Positions 11,183 through 22,229 of a stretch of DNA of 64,000 nucleotides are shown piece by piece. Where the stretch lies: positions 62,001 through 126,000 of the forward strand of contig NW_026252134.1 of NCBI RefSeq assembly GCF_025399195.1, read 5' to 3'. The notes under the pieces are model-generated. The model made no database searches. It was not told the origin of the DNA and saw only the letters and a program-made list of their open reading frames with translations. Each line of letters starts with the position of its first letter. Positions within the stretch are counted from its first letter, which is position 1. Both the position numbers and the translations under genes were made by a program. This stretch comes from Umbelopsis ramanniana AG (taxonomy: Eukaryota > Mucoromycota > Umbelopsidomycetes > Umbelopsidales > Umbelopsidaceae).

Positions 11183-13353
11183 ATGATGGACAATAGTTAT
11201 CATCACTACAATACTGCAAAAAGTGACCAATCCGTCGATTCAGGGATTCATAGTCCTCCACAGCACGACATGTCTGACCCAATATCCAGCTCTGCACCTG
11301 AAGACGAAGTGGAATACAACAATGAGGACACCACCAGTAGTAGCATTCTAACCAGGCAGCTGGCTGCACAATATCCAGAATACGAAAATTATCCCTCCCA
11401 ACCCCAATACCCTTCCGGCAATGACGTTATTGATCGATCCAGTCAACACGATACGGAAAAGGTCGTTGAAGTATCTCCAAATGGCCGATATGCTCGTTTG
11501 AACACTGTGCTAGGCAAAGGTGCATACAAGATTGTATACAAGGCTATCGATCGAGATGAGGGATATGAGATTGCATGGAATGTCTTGCAGGTAGGACACA
11601 CTCGATTTCATGACTACCATTTCACCGTTATATACTGACTGGACCTACGCAATCCTACAGATCTCTAGGCAAGAATTTAAGGATTTGGGCCATGAAATCG
11701 ATATTCTCAAATCCGTTCGTCATCCTAATATCATTACTTTCCACGATGCCTGGCACAATGACTCGGAATTCATATTTATTACTGAACTTATGACTTCGGG
11801 AACATTACGTGAATACATTCGCAAACTATCGTTGCCTAATATCAAGATCATTAAACGATGGTCGCGCCAAATTTTGAAGGGCTTAGCCTACCTACATAGC
11901 CACGAACCACCTATCATTCATCGAGATCTCAAATGCGACAACATCTTCATCAATGGCGCTCACGGAGAAGTCAAAATCGGTGATTTAGGGACTGCGCAAC
12001 GCACATCCCCGTTGATGAGCACTGCCAAACGTTACACGGTGATCGGCACGCCTGAATTCATGGCCCCAGAAATGTACGAGGAAAGAGGCTATAATGATAA
12101 GGTGGATATCTATGCTTTTGGTATGTGTCTCTTGGAAATGGCCACAGGGGAATACCCTTATGCCGAATGCAAAAACGCTGCTCAAGTGTTCAAGAAAGTC
12201 ACACAAAACATCAAACCTGAAAGTTTGTCCAAAGTACAAAACCCCGAAGTACTTGCTTTAATCAATAGTTGTCTTGCCAGTGAACATGAGAGGTGAGTAA
12301 AATACTCCGTTTTGGCTTCATGACGCATCGACTCAAACTGACTGCGGCCATTTCAATAGAATGTCAGCCCAAGAAATTCTGGAACATTCATTTCTCGCCG
12401 TTGAACCAGAAGTGGTTTTGCTCGCCACTGACGCAACCAAAAAACAGTTGACGCTACAAGTTGTTTTCAAAGGCATGGATCGCCTCTCTGTGAAATTTGA
12501 ATTTAATAGCGACACGGATACCGCTGAAGAGGTTGTCAATGAAATGGTAGATATTGTTCCATCCACTCTTGGTAACCTGCAATGTGGCATTCTAACCCCT
12601 TTTGGCCAACAGATTGAGGAACAAGTCCTCCCAGATCGATATCAACAGCTCATCACGAACGAAATTAACCGTATTCTACGAGATATGAACAAAGAACCTG
12701 GTGATGAAAATAAGGAAGAAGATCGCATGGTATGGAGACGCGAAAATGATATTCGTTCGGAACTAGAGCGAGCTAGGCAAGAGCTAGTCATGGCCACGGA
12801 CCGAGCTCATGAAGCCGAGAAACTTTGTATGACGTTTGAACAGCGAGTGCAACTTGCTGAAGAACGATATATCGATTTTATGGAGAAACGAGAAGCAGAA
12901 CATGAAACATTAGCTCCTCCAGTAGAGTCGTCATCGTCATCTACCCATATGGATGACGATCGGATATGGGAATCGTCTGGCCGCACATCTCATTCTGCTT
13001 TGATGGCCCATGTTCTGTCTGGTAAGTGAAAACACTAGCAATAATTTTTGACGCTTATGATCGATAGCTGGCTAGTGATTAACCATAATGAAACGACTTG
13101 CCTTACAGAGTATGACGATGACACAAGTATTGAGAAATTTGTCAATGATACGGCGATCGCTACCAATCGAGAGCGGAAAACGGTGGAGTGGGCAGCCAAG
13201 TTACGAGCCCAGGATATTATGACGGTTGGCGATTTACGAGACTTACACGACGAAGACTGGAGTGGTATTGGATTGACGGTGTTTGCTCTACGTGCTCTTA
13301 AAAACATGCTTCGCCATAGTAAGAAACGCCCAGACGACCATAACACCTTGTAA
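11183..13353 (+). CDS. WNK-type serine/threonine protein kinase
   Basis: Four exons: 11183-11590, 11661-12292, 12360-13021, 13109-13353; 648 aa. WNK kinases sense osmotic and chloride conditions and phosphorylate SPAK/OSR1-type kinases in animals. The kinase domain starts near residue 109 with GKGAYKIVYKAIDRDEGYEI. The usual beta-3 lysine is absent (EIAWNVLQ) and a lysine sits in the glycine loop (GAYK), the WNK hallmark. Animal WNKs have Cys at the beta-3 site; here it is Asn. HRDLKCDNIFI, DLGTAQ (DFG replaced by DLG, as in animal WNKs) and GTPEFMAPE are present. After the kinase comes an OSR1_C/PF2-like stretch (LTLQVVFKGMDRLSVKFEF), a long charged helical region, and a C-terminal SAM-like end (VGDLRDLHDEDWSGIGLTVF). 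A TATA-like sequence lies near 11160. Confidence 0.9.
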
Positions 13354-13445
13354 TCCTTGCCTCAGAGGTTTACAGAAACATGCATTTGCCTAAAAAGGCA
13401 ACCACTTGATTTCATTGTCTCATCATGATCCTCACTTGTATCAAA

Positions 13446-13454
13446 TATATAAAA
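13446..13454 (+). promoter_or_regulatory. TATA box of the HAM1-like gene
   Basis: The sequence tatataaaa lies 44 bases upstream of the ATG at 13498, in a short 144-base gap after the WNK stop. Position and sequence fit a TATA element with a short 5' leader. Highly expressed fungal genes often carry such an element. Confidence 0.6.
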
Positions 13455-13497
13455 GAACCTCATCTTATCAACTTATTTTAAATATTCATAACATATA

Positions 13498-15792
13498 ATG
13501 TCTGACGATCAAACTCGACAACGCCGCCAAGACGAAGCTATTGAGCGCAAGGAAAGAGTGCAAGAAGTTGCCTCTAACCTGCGGTAAGTTTCAAGCTCAA
13601 CAACCACAACAAAGTCTTGGCTCCTAAACCCTTTCTATAGCCAAGGTAACGTCCCCTCAAATGATAACTTAGTGCAAGGCATCGACAAGCTGCGCACTTC
13701 CGAAGTGGTCGACAACACCTCCAAGAATATGTCTCCTGCTGGCCAGCAAGTGATGCAAAATCTGAACCAGGTTTTGGATACCTCTAAGCAGGTCATCCAG
13801 GAAAAGAACTCAGATCAAGAGCTCCAGACCATCGTACAAGATGGTATCCATGGTAGCAAAGGCGCTGCTGGTAAGCATTATTTTCTAGGCTTTGATTTCA
13901 TAGTATTTACGTAATGTTTTAAAAATATTTATGGCTGCGCTCATATTATAGATATTGGTAAACAACATGTTTCCGATCAGCATATTCGCGAGGGACAAGC
14001 TAGTGCTCAAGAACTTGCTCAAGAGGCAGGTCGTAGAGCCTGGAACGTCACCCGCTTGATGGTGACATCTCGTGAATTCCGTCGCCTCGTCGCTGACCTT
14101 GAAGGCATCGTTTCTGATTCCATTCGCGCCAGTATCACTGGTGATGAGGAAATGAAGCAAAACGTTGGCTCCAACATTGGTAGTAACACAGAAGCTGCCC
14201 CACAAGATGCTTTCCAACGTACGGGTGATACTGCCCGAGGTCATGCTGGTGATGTGTACCGTGCTGGTGTCGAAAACACTCAGCCTACCGTCGACAAATA
14301 CGCCAGAGGTGAATCCACGTTTACCGAGGCCGGCCAAGAAATTGGTTCCAACGTCACCTCCGGCATTAAGAAATCCGTTAGCGGAATCAATCTCAGCCCC
14401 GAACAGCGAAACACCCTTCTGCAGCGTCTTAAGAATGTTCTTTTGGAAGTTCACTCTTCTCAAGAATACCAAACAGCCGTTGATGATTTAATTTACATCA
14501 TCCGTCAAATCGGAGAACAAGGTGAACAGTTCGGTGGACAGTTGAAACAAGCTCACGAGTCTACCCAAGAAGCGCATGGAGATCACATTGATAATGTGAC
14601 TCAGTCCTCCAAGCAACTTGTTGAGAAGTTTGCCAACGGCAACAGCCTTGATCCTTTGATCAATGCCGTCCGTGAATTTGGCAGCCATGTCAAGGACGAT
14701 CAAGAGATGCGTAACTACTTGACGGATCTCCGCGAGTTTATTCACAAATCTATCCGTGATACTTCATTTATCCAGTCTGAGGAATATGACCAGAAGGCTT
14801 CCGATCTGTTGGATCGTGGCCAGAATGAGATGAAGGAGCGCTATCAAGGCGACACTGACCGTCTTATCGACGAAGCCAAGACTTTCGGCCAAGGCTTCAA
14901 GGAAGACACGCTCAACCAGAAGCTCGCTGACGACTTGCAAAACCTCACCAAGAGTGTATTCTTGGACGAGGAAGGCAAGCCCACATTCAAGTATGAACTG
15001 TTCAAGGACTTTGCCAGCATGATTCCAGTCATTGCTGCTCAAATCGAGTACTTGCCACTTCCTCCTATTGAAGGCTCTGACGCTGAAATCGACTACAAGA
15101 TCAATAACCTTGTACTCCGCTGCTCTAACGTCATCCCACGCTATGTCAAGATTCACACCGACACTGAGGTCCATATGGAACCCCCCAGTGAACACAGTGA
15201 TCGTGTCCAATCCACTGGCAAAGGAACTGCTGATATCTCTAACCAAGTCACCATTCAATTGTCACACGTCCGAGCTGACGCTCGCGATGTTCAATTTGAA
15301 TTCCGCAAGAAGACTGGTATCAAGGTAGCCGATTCCGGTTTGGCTGACATCCATATCCCTGATCGTGGTTTGGACGTCACTATGGTGGTCAAGAACTCCA
15401 CTCCTAACGCCAATTCCAATGTGATGGAAGTCGTCAAGGTTCAGTGCAAGCTCCACGAGCTCAAGCTCAAAATGCGCGACACCAAGCACGACACCATGTA
15501 CAAGCTTCTTTCTCCCATCATCAACACCGCTTTCAAGAAGAACGCAGAAAAGGCCATTGCTGAAGAGCTGAAGAAGGTGCTTATCCGCATGGATCAACGT
15601 GCTGGTGAGCTCCAAGCCAAGGCTCAATCCCAGCTTGCTGACAGACAAGCCCGAGTCCAGGACAAGGCTCAAACCAAGGCCCAGGAAGCCAAGGCCACTG
15701 CCCAAGATGCTCATCAAACCGTCAAAAGCAACATCCAAAGCAACGCCGATTCATTCAACGCTGCTGATCGCAACCGCGAAACTGCCAAATAA
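13498..15792 (+). CDS. HAM1-like domain protein (lipid-binding-like, helical)
   Basis: Three exons: 13498-13583, 13641-13870, 13952-15792; 718 aa. It resembles fungal proteins with HAM1-like N- and C-terminal domains (DUF5923/DUF4449), found near membranes and suggested to have a BPI/SMP-like lipid-binding fold. The first 450 residues are mostly amphipathic helix. The conserved centre near residues 460-500 reads PLPPIEGSDAEIDYKINNL, followed by beta-rich sequence. The tail is an Ala/Gln/Lys repeat helix (KAQSQLADRQARVQDKAQTK). There is no signal peptide or membrane segment. Exon 3 is GC-richer than its surroundings and has strong codon bias, and a TATA box precedes the gene, so high expression is likely. 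Assignment is by remembered family pattern; the cellular role is uncertain. Confidence 0.75.
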
Positions 15793-16140
15793 TTGAAAAA
15801 AGTAGCCAACATCCTGAGCGTTTCATCGTTCGTGGCTCTGAACATATGTGTCATATCTACTACTCTATACATATTCACTCAGTACATAACACTCTAACGT
15901 TTTTCCACTAAGCTGTTTTCCAAGTACAATGGGTTTTTCTTTCTTTCTTTATTATTACTATCCCATAAGCCCAACTTGATATGCAATAAAAAGTATTTCT
16001 AGTCGTTTGGAAAGGAAACAGTCTGACCTTGGCCTAGGCGTGTACTCTTGCTCACAACCCATACGAAACAAGCATTGGCTTTTTCTTTTTTGTTGTTGGT
16101 GGTTTATTATTATTTTTTTGGTGTCTAAAACTCATTCCAT
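15793..16140. other. Convergent 3' ends, no gene seen
   Basis: A 348-base stretch between the HAM1-like stop (+) and the prefoldin stop (-). It has T-rich runs and an aataaa-type sequence near 15985 (gcaataaaaag), consistent with 3' processing signals. No ORF or RNA gene is recognisable. Confidence 0.6.
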
Positions 16141-16825
16141 TTAGGCGGATCCTTCTTGTGCCTTGGCGAGACGTCTTTGCTTGACATCCCAGTTATACAC
16201 TCGTGCAGTGTTGACCTCCATGGTTGTGATTTGATCACGCAAGAAATCGAGATCCTCAATGGCGTTGCTCAGCGACAACTTCGCCGTTCCCAACTTGGAT
16301 GCCAACAGGTCCTGAGCCTCCTCCAAGGTGTATTCCAACATGACATTCGCCTATCAAGCAGTGTCAGAACTAAACCCCCCGCCTAACCCATGTCATGAAA
16401 TAGCAACTTACACCCAGCCACAAGTACACCGTACCGCTTGGCTCAATTTTGGCTCTAGCATAGAGCGTGTCGTTCAATTCAAACTCGGTCTCCATGGTAG
16501 GGGTATCGTCATCGCCATCTTTCTTCTCCATCAAGAACTCGACAGTGGACAATGTCTTTTGAATCTCGGGAATCTTCTCTTCCAGAATCTTTCTTCGCTG
16601 TAACATGTTCATTTCCATAAACTTGTATTTACTGATGGCCTCTTGGAATTTCTTGAGCACCACCTCCACTGGTTCAGCATCAGAAACATAATCTTCAACA
16701 CGTTCCTGTCACGACACGCAGGACATTTAGCACTTGTTCAACAACACGTTCAAGACGTGCGGTAGATTACTTACAACGAACGGTGAGGTTGGTATACCTC
16801 GTGGATTGGTCTGTACTTGGGCCAT
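16141..16825 (-). CDS. PAC10: Prefoldin subunit 3 (VBP1/Pac10)
   Basis: Three exons (16825-16775, 16705-16412, 16350-16141) give 184 aa, the usual size for the alpha-class prefoldin subunit 3. Prefoldin is a hexameric cytosolic chaperone that hands nascent actin and tubulin to the CCT chaperonin. An N-terminal coiled coil ([19 protein letters not shown]) leads to the conserved [15 protein letters not shown] stretch. The beta-hairpin part reads [20 protein letters not shown] and VYLWLGANVMLEY, followed by the second coiled coil [15 protein letters not shown] and the [13 protein letters not shown] end. The start in [10 protein letters not shown] is the only ATG before exon 2. Assignment is firm. 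Confidence 0.93.
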
Positions 16826-17271
16826 GATCAAGTTGTGCGGGGAGGACAATCGAAGGATCAAAAATTTTGGGAGCGTGAAATTTCCCCCCCCTCCCAGACC
16901 ATGTCACGCCAGTGAGGTAAATCAGCCAGGCTAGACAGACGATACCGCCAGTAAGCTAAACCAGCCAACCGATTCGACCCTCTGGACTGACAGACAATAC
17001 AGCTATGGTTCATAAAAACTGTTATTCTTTTCTGCATTTAATAATGTGGCAAAAAGCGAGAGTACAAAAGGAGTGGTACAAAATGAAGGGCATCGCATAA
17101 AAGGGGGAGAGAGGGAATATGGGGTGTGAAGGGTTTAACAATAAAAAAAAAAAAACGTTAATGAAGCTGCATGATCCATTGTTTCCTGTGCATTTGTTTT
17201 ATTGTTCTTTCAAGAGAAAACAATGAAGAAAAATGAGAGTGAATCGTTTGCTGGCTGTGCAGAAGATTGGC
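16826..17271. other. Prefoldin promoter and aspartic protease-like 3' flank
   Basis: This 446-base interval holds the upstream region of the prefoldin gene and the 3' flank of the next minus-strand gene. A run of C (near 16883) and a purine-rich stretch (17040-17150, aaaagggggagagaggga-like) are visible. No gene is recognised. Confidence 0.5.
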
Positions 17272-18845
17272 TTAGTTCTTGGTGATCTTGAGACCACTGG
17301 GAGAGCCCTTGAGCACACCAAGACCAACAGCTTCCTTCTCAGAATTGAAGCTGGTGTAGAAAGCATGGGTAAAGGCGGTACCAAGAGACCAGTCGCGGTT
17401 AGAGACACCCTTTCGGATCAAAGTCTCGCAGCAATCTCTGTCGCCATCGATTTCGCGGGTCCAGTAAGAGGCAGGAAGGGTGACAGTGTACTCATCGAAT
17501 CTGAGCTTGAGAGGAGGCATCTTGCTAATTTCGCTGCACTTGATGGTATAAGTTTGAGTGGATTCGAGGAACTTTCCACCGAACTTGTCGTGGAACTTGT
17601 CGGCTTGGTGGCAAGGCATGGTGATGTAGGATGAAGAGGTACTGATGGAAGCAATGGTGTCTTCGCTTTGTTGGAAATCCAAACCGTTACCAAAGTCAGC
17701 CTTCTTCAAGCAGACATCCCAGTTGCGGGTCTCGCCCTCGACAGGGTCAGCGAGGGTAAGGTAGTTGAAGTCACCAGTGATCTTAGACTTGTCAACACCA
17801 CCAAAGATGAGGTATCCAGCGGGAGCACTTTCAGTAGTACGCTTGACAAAACCAGTGCTGGCAGTGTCGGTGGTAGGGGTGGTAGTGACGGGGGTGGCAG
17901 GATCGACGGGAGCAGTGGTAGGAGCAACGGTGGTGTTAGTGGAGATGAACACACCGAACTGAGGACTTTCGATTTGACCAATTTGAAAAGCAGCGTTAAC
18001 AAAACTGCTAGGTTGGGTCATCAAGTCTTGACGACGTTGCAAGTCTATAGGAAATTATGTGAGTTATGGAGGATAAATGGAATTCTTGGCGTTATAAAAA
18101 AAATAAAAACATACTGCCGTTGCCAGCATAGAGCTTGCCAGTCTTGTTGAACTGAATGTTGGGACCGAGACCGAGGTAACCGTCGAAACCGGCGTCGAAT
18201 CCGCTCATGCGATCGGCACCACCGATAGGCATGTTGGGAACGGTTCGGTCGCTGAAGGTGACGGTGTCCAAGTAGACACGAGTATCAACGCAAGCATCGC
18301 CATAGTTGACAGAGTACTTGTGACCAGTTGACACGGCGGTCTTTGAGCGGGTAGAGTAGTAAGTGCAACGGTCGAGACAGTTTTCAGATCGGCACTGTCA
18401 AATGAATTGGAAGATTAGTAAGTTGATGATGGCAGGTAAGGCAGGCAAGGATGGATAATCACCTTTGAGCCACGAATCCAACTCAAACCGGTGCCTGCAA
18501 TTAAAAATAGGGTGTCAATTTAAATTACGGTTTCAGGATAACCGCCACAAAGGGGAAAAAATAACACGTACTGGTGTCGAAGACAACGTTGAACTCCTGA
18601 GGAGGAGTACCGACGGAAATCTTACCAGCAAGCTAAAAACAAGATAGTGGTCAGTCGAGTGCCCTACGACGCAATGAAAAAGTGCTGGGTCGAATACGTA
18701 CAACACCGTCATCTATCTGCTCTCCAGCAGCTTGATAGAAAGGCGAAGGTGATCTTCGGTACAGTGGGATGGTGACATGCTTGTCAGCAACGGCGGTAAG
18801 GGCGAGCTGAGCGAGAGCAGCAAGGCAAAGGATGGTGGAGCGCAT
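17272..18845 (-). CDS. Secreted pepsin-fold protein (A1 family) with degenerate active sites
   Basis: Five exons (18845-18702, 18632-18572, 18494-18463, 18394-18115, 18044-17272) give 429 aa. The N-terminus is a signal peptide (MRSTILCLAALAQLALTAVA) followed by a propeptide-like stretch ending near RRR. The mature start LAGKISVGTPPQEFNVVFDT matches pepsin-like proteases. The first catalytic motif reads DTSTGLSWIRGS, so Asp is kept but DTG has become DTS. The second reads ASISTSSSYITMP where family members have an AxxDTGTS-type sequence, so the second aspartate is Ser (codon at 17641-17643). A Thr/Pro-rich insert near residues 200-240 could be O-glycosylated. The GYLGLG and YLIFGGVD pepsin motifs are intact. 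All exons are open, so this looks like a maintained pseudoenzyme and not a decayed gene. Confidence 0.85.
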
Positions 18846-19895
18846 TCGTAATTTTTACTTCGATAAATCGCTGAAGGCGTATGTGTTTTTGTAAAGTGAG
18901 TGGCAGGGATATCTTCGATAGGTTGTCTCTTTCTCTAGCTCTTTCTCTTTGTTGGGATGAAGGAGGTCGACGATAAAGGACTTCTACGGTGAATGAAGGT
19001 AATAAAGAGAAACAACGAACGAAAAGGTAGAAAGGAAACTGTGGAAAGAGTTGATCAAATATTACGGTAGCACACCTTTTCTATTTTTTACTTATGCCTT
19101 TCGGGGAGTACAACATTTATCATAGCTTTTCTATCGATGTCACTTTTTGAAAACACGCTGAGGTCTGGGAACATTGAGATCGATGAATGGGCGGGGGGAA
19201 TAAGGCAACACTATGGAAAAGAACCATCCCTTCATGCTTTCTATTGGGTGAACGCAAGCATATAACTTATATCGAGGTCCCTATCCCATTTACCAGGTCA
19301 TTAATATTTCAGGTTCAGAAAATGGTCGAGAACCTCGTGTGTGGTAGAAAGTAAAGTTAGCGGTACCTCGTTTTTCCAGCCTATACTTTGTTTCTATGGC
19401 GATCTACACTTTTCCTTCTCTTTCAATCGTTCTCTTGAGAGAAAGCTACCCTGGTTAACTTTCAGTTTGCATAGGCCTATTGCATAGAAGCGTGGCCTGC
19501 ACGCGTAGAAGGATGCTATATTTTTTTTTAGTATCGACTAATGAGGCACTAAATTGAACTGGAATAACTTTGTAATGTTGCACAAACAAAGCGGGCCTCA
19601 TAATTGAGTAAGCTGTGGTATCAAGGAATTCAACGACGTGGTTTATGCCAAGAACTACAGTGCTGTCAATCATGTACATCGTGTTCCCTTTCGCTTGCTT
19701 GTAGATCGATACTATAGGAGAAAGCACAGATAAGAAGTTGTAACAAAGGAAATAAAAAAATTCCACATTTCGCTGTTTATTTGACAGTAGGTTGTGGCAC
19801 TCTTTATTGCAAAAAAAAAAATTTAGGCAGAGCAATTTCTGGCCCACCTTCATTCACCGAACAAGCCACGTACTCAGTGTGGAATACCACTCACA
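18846..19895. other. Intergenic, divergent promoters
   Basis: A 1050-base gap between the protease-like gene (-) and the HDDC2-type gene (+). Stretches of CT-rich sequence (18920-18950) precede the secreted protein gene. The 132-codon ORF at 19455-19853 (-) is AT-rich with no family resemblance, and I regard it as chance. Confidence 0.5.
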
Positions 19896-20867
19896 ATGTC
19901 CAGCCCTGCTAATGTCATAAAATTCCTGCACATTATTGAAAATCTCAAGGTGAGATATTTTCGCATTCAACCCAGCTAGTGCCCAATCACGGTTCCCTTA
20001 TGTCTTACCATCCGTTAGAGAACGAAGCGAACAGGTTGGGTGGACAATGGAATCCGACAACCTGAATCCATCGCCGATCATATGCACCGAATGGGAGTCA
20101 TGGCCATGTTGATTAATGACCCAGCACTGGACCGTGAAAAGTAAAAATATCCTATGAAATGAAAGAAAGGCAGGGGCCCCCACCCTTTCTTGGTATTCTT
20201 CAGCGCACTTACGTAAATTACACTGAACAATAGGTGTATCAAAATGGCAATTGTTCACGATCTTGCCGAAGCCGTTGTGGTTCGTATCCCGAACTTTTTC
20301 CAATACCATCATCTAGATCCTCTGCTTCGCCATATTCTAGACACCGTCAACTTACATTTTTTATTTTTAATTCAAAAAGGGTGATATCACACCACACGCC
20401 GGTGTTAGTAAGGAGGAAAAGTTCAGACAGGAACGAGTAAGTGGAGTTCGGTCGGCACCGGTCCAAAATTGGCGATTCCGGTTACTGATCGTATTCTTCC
20501 ATCCAATGTTAGGATGCCATTCAAGGCTACAAGACCTTATTAGACGATCAGATGGTTGCTCAGGAAATTGCCCAGTTGTGGCAGGAATATGAAGACGCTA
20601 CCACACCTGAGGCATTGCTGGTTAAAGACCTAGACAAGTTTGAGATGATTGTACAAGCCATGGAATATGAGAAATGTTGGTATCCAATGAGATTCTTGCT
20701 AAATGCGTGAAATTGGTGTCTTACCCCCTTCCCCACTTCTAGCCGACAATAAGAAACTTCAATCCTTCTTTAATTCGACAAAGGGAAAATTCACACATCC
20801 TACAGTCAAGGCATGGGCAGAAGCATTGTACGCAGAGAGGAAACAACACTTTGGAGAAGAGGAGTAA
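19896..20867 (+). CDS. HDDC2: HD-domain 5'-deoxynucleotidase, HDDC2/YGK1-like
   Basis: Six exons: 19896-19949, 20019-20140, 20234-20279, 20380-20436, 20513-20675, 20743-20867; 188 aa. HDDC2-type enzymes hydrolyse deoxynucleoside 5'-monophosphates with a divalent metal in the HD active site. The sequence shows the family order LKRTKRTGWVDNGI, then ESIADHMHRMGVMAML (first metal His), CIKMAIVHDLAEAVVGDITP (the HD pair), KEEKFRQE and KDLDKFEMIVQAMEY (distal Asp). Length is slightly below the human protein (about 204 aa). The first intron uses the acceptor ttag at 20018, chosen because the alternative two bases later breaks the conserved RTGW frame. Confidence 0.93.
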
Positions 20868-22229
20868 GTCAGGTTTTCCTTGCTTCTCAGAGCAGCTGCC
20901 GAAACCATCCCCATTCATCTTGACCACAACGGTCTATTCTTTTCATCTGCAAACCCTACCAATTCAAATCACCATAAACCATGCAAACAAGCATTAAATA
21001 AATCGGGCGGTTAGAGGACTACTTTGACTCCCTCACGAACTTTAATGTTACGAGCTGGCTGGTCGGTTTCGAGACAACATGCGAGTTGTGTGATGAATTT
21101 CAGACCGAAAGAAATGTGGGGAAATGGATAGGACTTGTCACAATGTAGTATGCATCCAAAACTCAATATAACGAGCTTACAATAACGGAAAGTGTATGTA
21201 CATAAGCAAGGCCATTGACAGGATAGCGTTTATGTTATGACTTTTAGTTCAATTTCCAATGCGTTTGTACCCAGGGCACAAAATCATGACTTTCTCTTTT
21301 TAGATTTTCCATTGTTTAAAGCACCCAGATTGGACAAACGCGCTCTCCTGATATGCTGACCCATGTTCACCGTGAGGATTAGCACAGAGTCACATAATGT
21401 GCAAAAGGGATGAATGTAATAAGGTTCAGCCTTCATGGAATGCACCATTCGGCTTATGCCTATCTGGTTTCCATACAGCACATCCAACTGGCAAGTTAGC
21501 AAACCGAACCTGAGAAATTTCTATTGTAGCTGTTGAACCTAGCGTACCCCACATGGAAAAAAGAAAAAGAAAAAAAAAAGGGCAACTGTTTTGCACAATG
21601 TCACAGACCAACAACTTCACTAACTTTCACCATTTACTTTATCTTATTATTGCATGATCATAGCATCCGGCGAACGGCAGAAAAATGACCTATCGGTCAT
21701 TCTTGTTGAAAGCTTATTATATCCTTACATAAACTTGTACCTGCCTTATGTTATTGGGTAATCGTATTCACCCCTTTTGTGAGGTTTCCATTTGAACTGA
21801 GAAGGACCATACTTTTATAAAATTGAAAATATACTCAATTTGATTTACGGCTGTGGGGACGACCGTTCAAATATACCACTGTACACGTTTTTCTCAATTG
21901 CATCCACAATTCAGTCGCAGGTTTGATGGTGTTTTCGATACCCCGGCAAATCATGCATAGTGTATGTGCAACTAGCTAATTTTCAGATCACCGTCTTCAC
22001 TTTGTTTAAAAGTCGAATCGCTTTGCAAACAATCATTTTTTATTTTCTACATCTCCATCCTTTTCTACCATTGACTGTCGTGGTGCTTCAAGTCAAATTC
22101 CTTCCTTGATTCTGCATACCTTACTTACCAAAAGACGTTCAAGACCTCTTTCTCATTCCAAGACATAACTACAGCCCCCACTATACATACTACATTCGTT
22201 TTTCCACATTCTTGCCATTCCTATTCATC
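20868..22229. other. Intergenic, 1.36 kb, no gene seen
   Basis: AT-rich sequence between the HDDC2-type gene and the MFS transporter, both on the plus strand. Two overlapping minus-strand ORFs (21284-21620) have no family features. The pyrimidine-rich part from about 22000 to 22200 (ctttctcattcc-like) resembles a fungal promoter leading into the transporter. Confidence 0.5.

Noticed and set aside
15262-15738. 158-codon minus-strand ORF opposite the HAM1-like gene
   Set aside because: It lies wholly inside a well supported exon and its Leu/Gly/Ser-rich content is the mirror of that gene's codons.
19455-19853. 132-codon minus-strand ORF in the gap before the HDDC2-type gene
   Set aside because: AT-rich with no domain pattern and no splice partner.
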